From Roseovarius lutimaris (GTDB lineage: Bacteria > Pseudomonadota > Alphaproteobacteria > Rhodobacterales > Rhodobacteraceae): a stretch of 64,000 nt of DNA. The notes beneath the pieces were generated by a model. It did not search any database. It was not told where the DNA came from and saw only the letters and a program-made list of their open reading frames with translations. A program made the position numbers and the translations under genes. This document shows, in pieces, positions 9,107 through 18,829 of the stretch (positions are counted from its first letter, which is position 1; each line of letters starts with the position of its first letter). Where the stretch lies: contig NZ_FOVP01000003.1 in assembly GCF_900115165.1 (NCBI RefSeq), positions 180,078 through 244,077 on the forward strand, written 5' to 3'.

Positions 9107-9460
9107 CTAAGGTTTTGCGCCGCCCTCGGTGGGGGCGCAAAACAGATCATAGACCACTTCCAGAATTTTACGGGGGCGGTCGTCTGCGAGGCTATAGAAA
9201 ATCGCCTTGCCGTCCCGCCGGGTCGTGACCAGCCCCTCAAGGCGAAGCCGCGACAGTTGTTGCGACACCGCCGCCTGACGCGCAGAGAGCAGGGTTTCCA
9301 ACTCAGTCACCGATTTTTCGCCCGACACCAGATGGCACAGAATCAGCAATCTGCCCTCATGGCTGATCGCCTTGAGAAAATTCGCGGCCGAGGTCGCGTT
9401 TTCGAGCATGCGGTCCATCTCGGCCGGATCATGCGTGTCATCAAGGACGGGCAGGGGCAT
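9107..9460 (-). CDS. ArsR-family repressor with the SqrR/BigR-type cysteine pair
   Basis: A 117-aa winged-helix ArsR/SmtB protein. Helices run through FLKAISHEGRLLILCHLVSG and LLSARQAAVSQQLSRLRLEG, followed by the wing TRRDGKAIFYSL. Cys42 (ILCHL) and Cys108 (DLFCAP) sit where the persulfide sensors SqrR and BigR carry their sensing cysteines, and classical metal ligands are absent. That suggests control by reactive sulfur or thiol oxidation, which is inference. The ATG start was preferred to an upstream TTG giving 10 more residues. No sulfur-oxidation gene is adjacent. Confidence 0.8.
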   Translation of the reverse strand: MPLPVLDDTHDPAEMDRMLENATSAANFLKAISHEGRLLILCHLVSGEKSVTELETLLSARQAAVSQQLSRLRLEGLVTTRRDGKAIFYSLADDRPRKILEVVYDLFCAPTEGGAKP

Positions 9461-9674
9461 TTTAGGACTTTCGTAATAATATTGCTGCAATGTTTAGAGT
9501 GTTTCGTGCGGTTCTGCAAAACTTGGCGGGCGAACGCGCGAAAATGTGATGATGTGTGGCGCGCAAACCGCCAGGTGGGGCAATCGCCTGCTACAAAATC
9601 ATGCGATACCCTTGCAGGCCCGTGGGCGCAACACTAAGACTCCCTTAGGAACTGGCCGATAGAGATCGGGTAAA

Positions 9675-9704
9675 TTGACAAGGTCCGATCGCAGTTGATC
9701 GGAC
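9675..9704 (+). promoter_or_regulatory. Inverted repeat next to a TTGACA box before clpP
   Basis: GTCCGATC (9683-9690) and GATCGGAC (9697-9704) form perfect 8-bp arms around 6 nt, directly after TTGACA (9675-9680). It lies about 20 bp before the clpP start, so it is either an operator or a hairpin in the leader. No clear -10 box could be placed. Confidence 0.4.
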
Positions 9705-9724
9705 AAAAGAGCAGGCGGGCGACG

Positions 9725-10357
9725 ATGAAAGACCCAATGGAAACCTACATGAATACCCTCGTGCCGATGGTGGTTGAACAGACCAGCCGGGGCGAGCGGG
9801 CCTATGACATTTTTTCACGTCTTCTGAAGGAGCGGATCATCTTTTTGTCCGGTCCGGTGCATGACGGCATGTCGAGCCTGATCGTGGCGCAGCTTCTGCA
9901 TCTTGAGGCGGAAAACCCGAGCAAGGAAATCAGCATGTATATCAACAGCCCCGGTGGTGTGGTCACCAGCGGCCTGTCGATTTATGACACGATGCAGTAT
10001 ATCCGCCCCAAGATCAGCACACTTGTTGTCGGTCAGGCGGCCAGCATGGGCAGTCTCTTGCTGACGGCAGGCGAGCCGGGGATGCGGTTTTCGCTGCCCA
10101 ATAGCCGGATCATGGTGCACCAGCCTTCGGGCGGCTATCAGGGCCAGGCGACGGATATCATGATCCACGCCGAAGAGACGCTGAAGCTCAAGAAGCGGCT
10201 GAACGAGATCTATGTGAAGCATACCGGAAAGACCCTGAAAAAGGTCGAAGAGGCGCTTGAGCGCGATAACTTCATGTCGCCCGAAGATGCCAAGGCCTGG
10301 GGTCTTATCGACGAGATTGTCGAGAATCGCGCCAGAGGCGATGACGAGGCGAAGTAA
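9725..10357 (+). CDS. clpP: ATP-dependent Clp protease proteolytic subunit
   Basis: A 210-aa ClpP. The catalytic triad is visible: Ser107 in [11 protein letters not shown], His132 in [13 protein letters not shown], and Asp181 in [12 protein letters not shown], in register with the E. coli triad. ClpP forms a double heptamer and degrades proteins unfolded by ClpX or ClpA in the cytoplasm. The start at [14 protein letters not shown] gives the usual length. clpX follows after a terminator-like hairpin, the common alphaproteobacterial arrangement. Confidence 0.97.
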   Translation: MKDPMETYMNTLVPMVVEQTSRGERAYDIFSRLLKERIIFLSGPVHDGMSSLIVAQLLHLEAENPSKEISMYINSPGGVVTSGLSIYDTMQYIRPKISTLVVGQAASMGSLLLTAGEPGMRFSLPNSRIMVHQPSGGYQGQATDIMIHAEETLKLKKRLNEIYVKHTGKTLKKVEEALERDNFMSPEDAKAWGLIDEIVENRARGDDEAK

Positions 10358-10365
10358 TGCATAAA

Positions 10366-10396
10366 CCCGCCCCCGTGGTGGGGCGGGCGTTTTTGC
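10366..10396 (+). terminator. Terminator between clpP and clpX
   Basis: CCCGCCCC pairs with GGGGCGGG around a short loop and leads into GTTTTT, 9 bp after the clpP stop. clpX therefore probably has its own promoter or is reached by read-through. Confidence 0.75.
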
Positions 10397-10503
10397 GATT
10401 GTGGTGCTTTTCCGCCTGACTTAAGCTGGCGGGCGAAACACACGAACACCCGGTCAGAAATGGCCAAAAGACAGACGGCGGCGCAGCGCCCGAAAGGTAC
10501 GTT

Positions 10504-11772
10504 ATGGCGAATAATTCAGGCGGCGACAGCAAAAACACCCTCTATTGCAGCTTTTGCGGCAAGAGCCAGCACGAGGTGCGCAAGCTCATTGCCGGTCCGA
10601 CGGTATTCATCTGTGATGAATGTGTCGAATTGTGCATGGATATCATCCGCGAGGAAACCAAGAGCGCGGGTTTGAAATCAAGCGAGGGCGTGCCTGCACC
10701 GCGCGACATTTCCAAGGTGCTGGACGATTACGTGATCGGGCAGGCCACCGCCAAGCGCGTGCTGTCGGTTGCGGTTCACAACCACTACAAGCGCCTGAAC
10801 AATTCCGGCAAGAGCGATATCGAACTGTCGAAATCCAACATCCTGCTGATTGGACCGACGGGTTGTGGTAAAACGCTTTTGGCACAGACACTTGCGCGCA
10901 TTCTTGATGTGCCCTTTACAATGGCCGACGCCACCACGCTTACCGAGGCGGGCTATGTGGGCGAGGATGTGGAAAACATCATTCTCAAGCTGTTGCAGTC
11001 GAGCGAATACAATGTCGAGCGCGCACAGCGCGGCATCGTCTATATTGACGAAGTCGACAAGATTACCCGCAAATCCGAGAATCCCTCGATCACCCGCGAT
11101 GTGTCGGGCGAAGGGGTTCAGCAGGCGCTTTTGAAGCTGATGGAAGGCACCGTTGCTGCGGTGCCGCCGCAAGGCGGGCGCAAGCATCCCCAACAGGAAT
11201 TCCTGCAAGTGGATACCACCAACATCCTGTTCATCTGTGGCGGGGCTTTTGCGGGGCTTGACAAGATCATTGCACAGCGCGGCAAAGGGTCTGCGATGGG
11301 CTTTGGCGCGGATGTGCGCGACAATGACGAGCGCGGCGTCGGCGAGATTTTCACCGATCTGGAACCGGAAGATCTTTTGAAATTCGGTCTGATCCCGGAA
11401 TTTGTCGGTCGTTTGCCGGTGATTGCAACGCTTGAGGATCTTGATGAGGACGCGCTTGTCACCATTCTGACCCAGCCAAAAAACGCGCTGGTCAAACAGT
11501 ATCAGCGGCTTTTCGAGTTGGAAGATGCCAAGCTTTCCTTTACCGATGATGCGCTGAGCGCCATCGCCAAGCGGGCAATTCTGCGCAAAACCGGCGCGCG
11601 CGGCCTGCGCTCGATCCTCGAAGATATCCTGCTTGATACGATGTTCGAATTGCCCAGCATGGAAAATGTCGAAGAGGTGGTGGTGAACGAAGAGGCCGTC
11701 AATTCAGATGCGGCGCCTTTGATTATCTATGCCGAGACCAAAGGTAAAAAAGAAGGTGCGAGCGCGGGGTAA
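10504..11772 (+). CDS. clpX: ATP-dependent Clp protease ATP-binding subunit ClpX
   Basis: A 422-aa AAA+ unfoldase. The N-terminal zinc-binding domain has Cys15, Cys18, Cys37 and Cys40. Walker A is GPTGCGKT, Walker B is [10 protein letters not shown], and the pore loop GYVGEDVE is present. The C-terminal domain ends in an Ala/Gly-rich tail. ClpX recognises tagged substrates, unfolds them and feeds ClpP. The length and all motifs are typical. Confidence 0.97.
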   Translation: MANNSGGDSKNTLYCSFCGKSQHEVRKLIAGPTVFICDECVELCMDIIREETKSAGLKSSEGVPAPRDISKVLDDYVIGQATAKRVLSVAVHNHYKRLNNSGKSDIELSKSNILLIGPTGCGKTLLAQTLARILDVPFTMADATTLTEAGYVGEDVENIILKLLQSSEYNVERAQRGIVYIDEVDKITRKSENPSITRDVSGEGVQQALLKLMEGTVAAVPPQGGRKHPQQEFLQVDTTNILFICGGAFAGLDKIIAQRGKGSAMGFGADVRDNDERGVGEIFTDLEPEDLLKFGLIPEFVGRLPVIATLEDLDEDALVTILTQPKNALVKQYQRLFELEDAKLSFTDDALSAIAKRAILRKTGARGLRSILEDILLDTMFELPSMENVEEVVVNEEAVNSDAAPLIIYAETKGKKEGASAG

Positions 11773-11799
11773 TCCCGACGCGCCCACCCGGACAAACCA

Positions 11800-11827
11800 A
11801 GGCCTGTGGTAAACCGCAGGCCTTTTT
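11800..11827 (+). terminator. Terminator of clpX
   Basis: AGGCCTGTGG and CCGCAGGCCT (one mispair) enclose TAAA and run into TTTTT, 27 bp after the clpX stop. Confidence 0.85.
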
Positions 11828-11966
11828 GCTGGGCGCGGTAAGAATTGTCGGCGAAAATTCCGGGCGCTCGGTCAGCATCGGCGTCTATCACCGAAGACGG
11901 CAATGCAGCACTGGACCTTTGCCGTCAAATCCGCCATATCAGGAACAGCATTTGTCGGAGGTTTGG

Positions 11967-12350
11967 ATGGGCATTTTGACGACGCTGTTGCGTACGGTCA
12001 CATGGTGGAACGGGCAGACGCTCAACACGCAGCTTTACACATGGCGCAAGGGCGTCAAGGTGGGCGAGGATGCGCAGGGCAATGTCTTTTACCGCACCCG
12101 TGATGGCAAACGCCGTTGGGTGATTTTCAATGGCGAGTCCGAGGCCACGCGGGTTGATCCCGATTGGCATGGCTGGCTTCACCATACCTATAAAGAGCCG
12201 CCGACCGAAAAGCCCTTGCCGCATAAAGCCTGGGAAAAGCCGCATGAGGAAAACCTCACCGGCACGCCGCTTGCCTATGCGCCTGCCGGGTCTATCCGCC
12301 GCGTGGCCCCGGTTGAACGGCGCGACTACGAGGCCTGGTCCCCGGAATAA
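11967..12350 (+). CDS. NADH:ubiquinone oxidoreductase NDUFA12-family accessory subunit
   Basis: A 127-aa protein of the NDUFA12/B17.2 family, an accessory subunit of respiratory complex I found in alphaproteobacteria and mitochondria. Family signatures are [37 protein letters not shown] and the block [18 protein letters not shown]. The start at MGILTTLLR follows a CGGAGG site. It begins a three-gene rightward run with the MlaD-like and DUF2155 genes, a set commonly found together in Rhodobacteraceae. Confidence 0.93.
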   Translation: MGILTTLLRTVTWWNGQTLNTQLYTWRKGVKVGEDAQGNVFYRTRDGKRRWVIFNGESEATRVDPDWHGWLHHTYKEPPTEKPLPHKAWEKPHEENLTGTPLAYAPAGSIRRVAPVERRDYEAWSPE

Positions 12351-12360
12351 GGTTGGGTAA

Positions 12361-12819
12361 ATGTCTGAGAATAAAACCGAAATACTCGTCGGCGGTGTCG
12401 TTCTGGCCGTCGCTCTTGGGTTTCTCGCCTATGCGGGCAAGACCACCGGCATGACCCGCACCGGCAGCGAATACCAGCTAAGCGCCAGTTTCCGCAGCGC
12501 CGATGGCGTGAGCGTGGGCACCGATGTGCGCCTTGCCGGTGTCAAGGTTGGCCGCGTGACCAGCGTTGATCTTGATCCTGCCACCTATCGCGCCAAGGCC
12601 GCCTTTACCGTGCTGGATGGCATAAATGTGCCCGATGACAGCGCGGTTTCGATTTCTTCGGAAGGTCTGCTTGGGGGCAATTTCGTCGAAATTCTACCCG
12701 GTGGCTCGCCGTTTTATTTTGCGGCAGGTGATGAAATTGAGTTCACCCAAGGCTCGGTCAGCCTTGTGTCGCTTTTGATGAAATTCGTGTCCGGCTCTGA
12801 CAGTGAGGCCGAGAAATGA
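12361..12819 (+). CDS. MlaD-family (MCE domain) lipid transport protein
   Basis: A 152-aa protein with one N-terminal membrane anchor (ILVGGVVLAVALGFLAYAG) followed by an MCE domain: SFRSADGVSVGTDVRLAGVK, VGRVTSVDLDP and the conserved SSEGLLGGNFVEILPGG. In the Mla system such proteins form a periplasmic hexamer that shuttles phospholipids between the envelope membranes. The MlaE/MlaF partners are not in this window. Its stop overlaps the next start, so it is co-translated with the DUF2155 protein. Confidence 0.9.
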   Translation: MSENKTEILVGGVVLAVALGFLAYAGKTTGMTRTGSEYQLSASFRSADGVSVGTDVRLAGVKVGRVTSVDLDPATYRAKAAFTVLDGINVPDDSAVSISSEGLLGGNFVEILPGGSPFYFAAGDEIEFTQGSVSLVSLLMKFVSGSDSEAEK

Positions 12820-13175
12820 AAATCGGCTGGCTCGGGCTGATGCTGTCGCTTTGTGCCGGGCCGGGAAACGCCCAAGAGGTCGCCTCGACCGGGGCGGGCG
12901 CTATCCTGCGCGGGCTCGACAAGATCAACGGACAGGCCAGTGACCTTGACATGGTTAATGGGGACGTGGCCGAATTTGGCCGCCTGACCGTCGAGTTGGC
13001 GCAATGCCGCTATCCCGAGGGCAACCCGGCGGGCGATGCCTATGCCTTTTTGACGATTCGCGAGACCGCCAGCGGCCGCGAGCTGTTTTCCGGCTGGATG
13101 CTTGCCTCGTCGCCCGCGCTTAACCCGCTCGAGCATCCGCGCTATGACATCTGGGTGTTGCGCTGCAAGATCTGA
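12816..13175 (+). CDS. DUF2155 domain exported protein
   Basis: A 119-aa protein with a Sec signal peptide (MKIGWLGLMLSLCAGPGNAQ) and a DUF2155 core: LRGLDKINGQASDLDM, FGRLTVELAQCRYPEGNPAG, DAYAFLTIRE and a closing HPRYDIWVLRCKI with a second Cys that may pair with the first. The function is unknown; it probably acts in the periplasm with the neighbouring MlaD-like protein. Its last 34 bases overlap the 3' end of the convergent aat gene. Confidence 0.88.
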   Translation: MKIGWLGLMLSLCAGPGNAQEVASTGAGAILRGLDKINGQASDLDMVNGDVAEFGRLTVELAQCRYPEGNPAGDAYAFLTIRETASGRELFSGWMLASSPALNPLEHPRYDIWVLRCKI

Positions 13176-13786
13176 CGCGGGTCAGTTTCGAGCGGGACAT
13201 CGGTGATTTTCACATCGCGTTCAAGGGCCTTTTGCAACAGCGCATGATAGGTTTTGCGCGGGATTTCCCGTGCGCCCAATCGTGCCAGATGCGGGGTGAT
13301 GAACTGTGTGTCAAACAGGGTAAATCCACAGCGGCGAAGATGGTCGGTCAAATGCGCAAGGGCCAGTTTTGAGGTGTCCGTGCGACGCGAAAACATGCTC
13401 TCGCCAAAGAACGCGCCGCCCAGGGTGACGCCGTAAACCCCGCCCGTCAGCTCATCCTCCTGCCAGATTTCAAGCGAATGGGCCTTTCCCAGATGATGCA
13501 GCGCCATATAGGCGCGGTGAATAGGGGCGTTGATCCAGGTGTCGGGCCGGTCGGCGCAGGCCCGCAATACACCCTCAAAGTCATGGTCAAGCGTGGCGCG
13601 ATACCCGCCGCGTCGCATGACCCGCGCCAATGAGCGTGAAATGTGAAACCCGTCTAGCGGCAACACCCCACGATGATGTGGGTCGACCCAGAACACCTCC
13701 GGGTCATCGCGATGTTCGGACATCGGGAAAACGCCGGTCGCATAGGCCCTCAGCAGGATCGCGGGGGACAAGGCAAAGTCGCTCAT
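13142..13786 (-). CDS. aat: Leucyl/phenylalanyl-tRNA--protein transferase
   Basis: A 214-aa GNAT-fold transferase of the N-end rule pathway. It adds Leu or Phe from charged tRNA to proteins with N-terminal Arg or Lys, marking them for ClpAP. Family landmarks are LLRAYATGVFPMSE, FWVDPHHRGVLPLDGFHISR, GGVYGVTLGGAFFGESMFSR and FDTQFITPHLARLGA. It converges on and overlaps the DUF2155 gene by 34 bp. Confidence 0.95.
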   Translation of the reverse strand: MSDFALSPAILLRAYATGVFPMSEHRDDPEVFWVDPHHRGVLPLDGFHISRSLARVMRRGGYRATLDHDFEGVLRACADRPDTWINAPIHRAYMALHHLGKAHSLEIWQEDELTGGVYGVTLGGAFFGESMFSRRTDTSKLALAHLTDHLRRCGFTLFDTQFITPHLARLGAREIPRKTYHALLQKALERDVKITDVPLETDPRQILQRNTQMS

Positions 13787-14413
13787 GGGGGGACCTCGGG
13801 CGTGTTTGGGCAGAGGTTAATCATTCGGTATCTTTTGGCATGTAGAAACGGGAAAGGCGATACAAGGATGAGGCGCATCAATGACATTCATGGAAAATGG
13901 TGTGGCGGGGTTTATGGGCGACGGGCCAATGATGATGGCCAATCGTACGCAGGCGCGGCACGCTCTTCTGGTTGATGCGTTCCGTCATGCAATCGCTGAT
14001 TCAACGGTCATGCTTGTCGGGGCGGAATCTCCCGAGCTTTGTTCTGGACTGACATACCGTCAAGGCAATCCTCATCGTCGATGAACGACATCTTCGGCCT
14101 GGTTGTCTCAACCCTCCATGCACAAGAGGCTTGGCAGGATAATACCCCTTTACCCTCGCGCCAAGCGAGCCCACCGGGATTAAAACCACATTCGAGTATG
14201 GTGCCTCTGCGCAAATATGTGTGGGTGGTCACAACACTTTTTCGCGTCTCGCAGTCTCCGCAATTTGCGCTGAAACTCTCGTTTGCCTTGTTCACGAACA
14301 TCCCCTTCTTTCCAGTTTTGGAAGGCTAGAGAAAATGTCTCGCGAGTAACGCCATATCTACAGCAGGCTTTTACACCGTCGCTAACATGTTGGCATTGAT
14401 GAATCTAAAATCG
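13787..14413. other. About 630 bp without a recognisable gene
   Basis: Between aat and the GntR promoter only short frames occur, none with family similarity. One at 13881-14084 (+) begins MTFMENGVAGFMGDGPMM but breaks down after about 50 codons and could be a degraded gene. The base composition is more AT-rich towards the right. No insertion-sequence end was recognised. Confidence 0.5.
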
Positions 14414-14475
14414 TTGACAGGTGCGCCACACGAACCAATACTGACATTGGTTCCGTACCAATTTGCATTTGGTTC
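14414..14475 (+). promoter_or_regulatory. Promoter with overlapping GntR-type operators
   Basis: TTGACA (14414-14419), a 17-bp spacer and AATACT (14437-14442) make a plausible promoter. GAACCAAT (14432-14439) and ATTGGTTC (14446-14453) form a perfect inverted repeat over the -10, and a second ACCAA...TTGGTTC repeat lies at 14457-14475. Palindromes of this kind are typical binding sites of FadR-subfamily regulators, and the next gene encodes one, so autoregulation of the whole operon is likely. Confidence 0.6.
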
Positions 14476-14513
14476 AACCACGCCGATGAGTTTATCGCAG
14501 GAATAGGCCGATC

Positions 14514-15221
14514 ATGTCCCTGGACGACTGTCAGAAATCCGAGAATGCCTCGAAGGTGCTCGCTCAGGTGCGCCAACTCATTGAGGCCGGTGGGCTGGAT
14601 GCCGAGGGTAAGCTGCCCACAGAGCGCGAACTTGCAGCAAAGCTGAATGTCGGGCGCCGGGCGTTGCGCCGGGCGCTGGATGCGCTGGAGGCCGAAGGGC
14701 TTATCTGGCGACGGCAGGGCAAAGGCACATTTGTGGGCCAGCCGCCGGATCCGGCTGGTCAACTGGCCGCACAGATCAGTGGCGAGGTGGACCCGCTCAG
14801 CGTAATGGAGGCGCGTCTCTGCGTTGAACCGGAACTGGCGGCGCTCTGCGCCGAACGCGCGACACCGCAGGACGTCGCGCGTATGCGGCGGTTGATGGAG
14901 CATACCTTGAATGCGCGCGATGCCGAGGCTGCGGAGCTATGGGATGGCTCCTTGCATCGCTTGATCGCCCGCGTGGCGGGCAATCCGATCCTCTTGACCG
15001 CATTCGCGCTGGTCGACGAAGTGCGCAGCAACCAGCAATGGCAGGATGAGCGCGATCGCGCGCGATCACCGGATCTACAGGCACATTATGGCAGGCAACA
15101 TACGGCCATTGTCGATGCGATTGCCGCGCGCGATGCCAAGGCAGCGCGCCGGGCGATGCGCCAGCACCTGAGGCATCTCGCGGGTGCCTTGAAAAAGTTG
15201 CGGCGGGAGGGCGCGCTATGA
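14514..15221 (+). CDS. FadR-subfamily GntR transcriptional regulator
   Basis: A 235-aa regulator. The N-terminal winged helix (LPTERELAAKLNVGRRALRR, then ALEAEGLIWRRQGKGTFVG) is GntR-type. The C-terminal all-helical FCD domain has a likely metal/ligand pocket, including RLIARVAGNP and HYGRQHTAIVDAIAARD. It is the first gene of a seven-gene run; its stop overlaps the start of the first ABC ATPase (ATGA), so it is co-expressed with the transporter it probably represses. The effector is presumably a peptide or amino-acid product, which is inference. Confidence 0.88.
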   Translation: MSLDDCQKSENASKVLAQVRQLIEAGGLDAEGKLPTERELAAKLNVGRRALRRALDALEAEGLIWRRQGKGTFVGQPPDPAGQLAAQISGEVDPLSVMEARLCVEPELAALCAERATPQDVARMRRLMEHTLNARDAEAAELWDGSLHRLIARVAGNPILLTAFALVDEVRSNQQWQDERDRARSPDLQAHYGRQHTAIVDAIAARDAKAARRAMRQHLRHLAGALKKLRREGAL

Positions 15222-16207
15222 CCGCGCCGCTCCTTGATGTCCAGGGCCTCGGGATCAGCGTGCAAGGCGCGCGGGCCAACCTTGTGGACGATATGAGCTT
15301 TACCCTGCACGCTGGTCAAACCCTATGTATCGTCGGCGAAAGCGGCTGCGGCAAGAGCCTTACCGCACTGGCGCTGATGGGGCTTCTGGCGTCTCCGCCG
15401 CTCGCCGTCACTGGCGGTCGGGCGCTCTTTGCGGGGCAGGATCTGCTGGCGATGCCACGCGCCGAGCTGCGCGATATTCGCGGCGACCGCATGGCGATGA
15501 TCTTTCAGGAGCCGATGTCATCGCTGAACCCGGCCATGAAGATCGGCGAGCAGATTGCCGAGTCGGTGCGCCGCCACAAACATGTGGGATATGAGCCCGC
15601 CCGTGCCCGCGCGCTCGAAATGCTGGAACGCGTCCGCATTCCGGCAGCAGCCCAACGACTCGATGAATATCCGTATCAGCTCTCGGGGGGAATGCGACAG
15701 CGGGTGATGATCGCCATGGCGCTGGCCAATGATCCGGCTCTGCTGATCGCGGATGAGCCGACAACCGCGCTTGATGTCACCATTCAGGCGCAGATTCTTG
15801 ACCTGATGCGCACCTTGCAGGCCGAGACCGGCGCGGCGATGATTATGATCACGCATGATCTGGGCGTGGTCGCCGAAATGGCGGATCAGGTGGCGGTGAT
15901 GTATGCCGGGCGGATCGTTGAATCCGGCCCGACCGAGGCAATTTTCGACGATCCGCAACACCCCTACACAATCGGGTTGATGTCCTCGATGCCGTCGCTT
16001 GGCGCGCACCGTGAGCGGCTGGTCACAATTCCGGGCGTGGTGCCGCAGGCCAACGACATGCCCTCGGGCTGCCGGTTTGCCGGGCGCTGTCCGTTTCGCA
16101 CGTCGGCCTGCGACACCCCGCCGCCGCTGGAGGATTTCGGCGGCGGGCACCGGGTGGCCTGCGTCAACGCCCCGCTTGAAGCATCACGGCAGGAGACCGG
16201 AACATGA
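15218..16207 (+). CDS. Peptide ABC transporter ATP-binding protein (OppD/DppD type)
   Basis: A 329-aa ABC ATPase. Walker A is [11 protein letters not shown], the Q-loop region is [12 protein letters not shown], the signature is [12 protein letters not shown] and Walker B is [14 protein letters not shown]. The C-terminal oligopeptide-transporter extension has the Cys-rich segment [16 protein letters not shown] seen in OppD/DppD. It powers uptake with the second ATPase, whose start overlaps its stop by 4 bp. Confidence 0.94.
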   Translation: MTAPLLDVQGLGISVQGARANLVDDMSFTLHAGQTLCIVGESGCGKSLTALALMGLLASPPLAVTGGRALFAGQDLLAMPRAELRDIRGDRMAMIFQEPMSSLNPAMKIGEQIAESVRRHKHVGYEPARARALEMLERVRIPAAAQRLDEYPYQLSGGMRQRVMIAMALANDPALLIADEPTTALDVTIQAQILDLMRTLQAETGAAMIMITHDLGVVAEMADQVAVMYAGRIVESGPTEAIFDDPQHPYTIGLMSSMPSLGAHRERLVTIPGVVPQANDMPSGCRFAGRCPFRTSACDTPPPLEDFGGGHRVACVNAPLEASRQETGT

Positions 16208-17289
16208 CGGAACCAAAGCCGATCCTGCGCACCCATGGCCTGCGGCGCGAGTTCGTCACCGCCAAACCGCTTTTCGGGGCGGCGCAGGTGGTGCGGGCGG
16301 TCGATGGCGTGGATCTGGAGATCGCGGAAGGCGAGACCTTTGCCATCGTGGGCGAATCCGGCTGTGGCAAATCCACACTCGCACGCCTGCTGGTGCGGCT
16401 GATTGCGCCCACCGGGGGCGAGGTCTGGTATGGCGGGACCAATATCGCCGATCTCGACGAAGGTGCCATGCGCGCGTTGCGGCGTGAGCTGCAATTCATC
16501 TTTCAGGATCCGTTTTCCTCGCTCAATCCGCGTATGAGCGTCGGTGCGCTGATTGAGGAACCGCTTGGCGCGCATGGCATCGGCACCAGCCAGGAGCGCA
16601 AGGCGCGGGTGGCCGAATTGTTGACACGGGTCGGGTTGCGGCCCGATCACGCCGACCGCTACCCGCATGAGTTTTCAGGCGGACAACGGCAGCGCATCGG
16701 CATCGCCCGCGCGCTCGCCTCGGGGCCCAAAGTCGTGATCGGTGATGAGCCGGTATCGGCGCTGGATGTCTCGATACAGGCTCAGGTGGTGAATATCCTT
16801 GAGGATCTGAAGGAAGAATTTGGCCTGACTCTGGTCATCATCGCGCATGATCTGGCCGTCATTCGCCACATGGCGGACCGCGTGGCGGTGATGTATCTGG
16901 GCGAGATCGTGGAAACAGGGACGGCGGATGCGCTCTTTGCCCGTCCGCGCCACCCCTATACCGAGGCCCTGCTGGCCGCGATCCCGATCGCCCGCACCGG
17001 CGCACGGCGCGCGAGTGCACATATCGAAGGGGATTTGCCCAACCCGATCGCGCCCCCCTCGGGCTGCCGGTTTCATACCCGATGCCGCTATGCCACCGAG
17101 ATCTGCCGCACCGACCATCCCAGGCTGACCGGGTCCGGGGCGGGCCAGGTGGCTTGCCACCATTCGGACACGCTCGCGCTTACCGGGTTGGCGGATGCGG
17201 ATACCGACCGGCCCGCCGCCGCGAAAGCACGCTTTGCACTCTATCGTGACGCGCAGGCACGCAAAGCCAAGGAAACGACCGAACCATAA
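16204..17289 (+). CDS. Peptide ABC transporter ATP-binding protein (OppF/DppF type)
   Basis: A 361-aa ABC ATPase, the partner of the preceding one. It has [17 protein letters not shown] (Walker A), FIFQDPFSSLNPRMSV, FSGGQRQRIGIARAL (signature), VVIGDEPVSALDVS (Walker B) and a Cys-containing C-terminal block GCRFHTRCRYATEICR. The tail of about 50 residues after that block is longer than usual and unstructured-looking. The binding-protein gene follows after 20 bp. Confidence 0.94.
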   Translation: MTEPKPILRTHGLRREFVTAKPLFGAAQVVRAVDGVDLEIAEGETFAIVGESGCGKSTLARLLVRLIAPTGGEVWYGGTNIADLDEGAMRALRRELQFIFQDPFSSLNPRMSVGALIEEPLGAHGIGTSQERKARVAELLTRVGLRPDHADRYPHEFSGGQRQRIGIARALASGPKVVIGDEPVSALDVSIQAQVVNILEDLKEEFGLTLVIIAHDLAVIRHMADRVAVMYLGEIVETGTADALFARPRHPYTEALLAAIPIARTGARRASAHIEGDLPNPIAPPSGCRFHTRCRYATEICRTDHPRLTGSGAGQVACHHSDTLALTGLADADTDRPAAAKARFALYRDAQARKAKETTEP

Positions 17290-17309
17290 ACCAACAGAGG
17301 AGTTGCAAC

Positions 17310-18821
17310 ATGAGTATCAAAAAGACCCTGGGGGTTGCCCTCGCACTTGGGATCGGGGCCACATCCCTGCATGCGCAGGATCTGCGTATCGGATTGCAGG
17401 AAGATCCCGATGTTCTGGACCCCGACCAAAGCCGGACATTCGTGGGGCGTATCGTCTATGCCTCGCTCTGCGACAAGCTCGTGGATATCACGCCAAATCT
17501 GGAGATCGTGCCGCAACTGGCCACGGGCTGGAATTGGTCCGACGACGGGCTGGAACTAACCATGACACTGCGCGATGGTGTGACCTTCCATGATGGCACG
17601 CCCTTCAACGCCGAGGCGGTGGTGGCCAATATCGACCGCAGCCAGAACATGCCTGAAAGTCGCCGGAAATCCGAGGTGAAGTCGATCACGGCGACCGAGG
17701 CGGTGGATGATCTGACGGTCAAGTTCACCCTTGGCGCACCCGATGCCACCCTGATCGCGCAGTTCGCCGACCGCGCGGGCATGATGGTCTCGCCCACCGC
17801 CGCGACTGCGGCCGGTGTGGATTTTGGCCTCAATCCGGTGTGTTCAGGCCCCTTCGCATTCAAGGAGCGTATCCAACAGGATCGCATCGTGTTGGAGAAG
17901 TTCAACGCGTATTGGAACGCCGATGCGATCAACTTTGACTCGGTCGTGTTCCAGCCGATCCCCGACACCACGGTGCGTCTGGCCAACCTGCGCGCAGGCG
18001 ATCTTGACATGCTGGAGCGATTGGCAGCGACGGATGTCACATCGGCCAAGGCGGATGCCAGCCTGCAATTGGAACAGGCGACCTCGCTGGGATATCAGGG
18101 CATCACGATCAACGTGGGCAATGGCGAGCGGGCAGCCAATCCGTTGGGCGAGAACGCGGCGCTGCGCCGGGCGCTCTCACTGGCGGTGGATCGCGAGGTA
18201 ATCAATCAGGTGGTGTTCGAGGGGGCTTTCGCCGCCGGCAACCAGCCTTTCCCGCCAACCTCGCCCTGGTATAACGATGCCTACCCCGTGCCCGCCCGCG
18301 ATGTAGAGGCCGCCAAGGCCTTGCTGGCCGAGGCCGGCTATCCGGATGGCGTCGCCATCGAGGTGCAGGTCGCCAACAATCCGGTACAGACGCAGGTCAT
18401 GCAGGTGGTGCAAGCAATGGCCGCCGAGGCCGGGATCAAGATCGATCTGGCAGCCACGGAATTCGCCACCCTGCTGGCGGATCAGTCCGCAGGGGTCTAC
18501 ACGGCGAGCCAGATCGGCTGGTCAGGCCGGGTCGATCCCGATGGCAACATTCACCAGTTCATGACCACGAGCGGCGGGATCAACGATTCCAAATACTCGA
18601 ACCCCGAGGTCGATCGCCTGCTGGACGCCGCGCGCAGCGCCAACGACACGACCGAGCGCAAAAGCAATTATGATGCGGCTATTGCGATCCTGCAACAGGA
18701 TGTGCCGATCGTGTACCTTTATCACCCGGTATGGATCTGGGCGCTGTCTGACAGAATGCAGGGCTTTACCCCTTATCCAGATGGCATGATCCGGCTCGAA
18801 AACGTGTCGCTGTCGGAATGA
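17310..18821 (+). CDS. Peptide ABC transporter substrate-binding protein
   Basis: A 503-aa family 5 solute-binding protein. The signal peptide is MSIKKTLGVALALGIGATSLHA, cut before QDLRIG. The mature part has VPQLATGWNWSDDGLELTMT, LRDGVTFHDGTPFNAEAV and LLAEAGYPDGVAIEVQV. A GGAG site precedes the ATG. The operon also encodes a gamma-glutamyltransferase, so gamma-glutamyl peptides such as glutathione are reasonable substrates (compare GsiB); this is inferred from context only. Confidence 0.92.
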   Translation: MSIKKTLGVALALGIGATSLHAQDLRIGLQEDPDVLDPDQSRTFVGRIVYASLCDKLVDITPNLEIVPQLATGWNWSDDGLELTMTLRDGVTFHDGTPFNAEAVVANIDRSQNMPESRRKSEVKSITATEAVDDLTVKFTLGAPDATLIAQFADRAGMMVSPTAATAAGVDFGLNPVCSGPFAFKERIQQDRIVLEKFNAYWNADAINFDSVVFQPIPDTTVRLANLRAGDLDMLERLAATDVTSAKADASLQLEQATSLGYQGITINVGNGERAANPLGENAALRRALSLAVDREVINQVVFEGAFAAGNQPFPPTSPWYNDAYPVPARDVEAAKALLAEAGYPDGVAIEVQVANNPVQTQVMQVVQAMAAEAGIKIDLAATEFATLLADQSAGVYTASQIGWSGRVDPDGNIHQFMTTSGGINDSKYSNPEVDRLLDAARSANDTTERKSNYDAAIAILQQDVPIVYLYHPVWIWALSDRMQGFTPYPDGMIRLENVSLSE

Positions 18822-18829
18822 TCCACCCG

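Noticed and set aside
13881..14084. 67-codon frame between aat and the GntR gene
   Set aside because: Only the first 50 codons look plausible; no ribosome site or family similarity. Left as part of the described gap.
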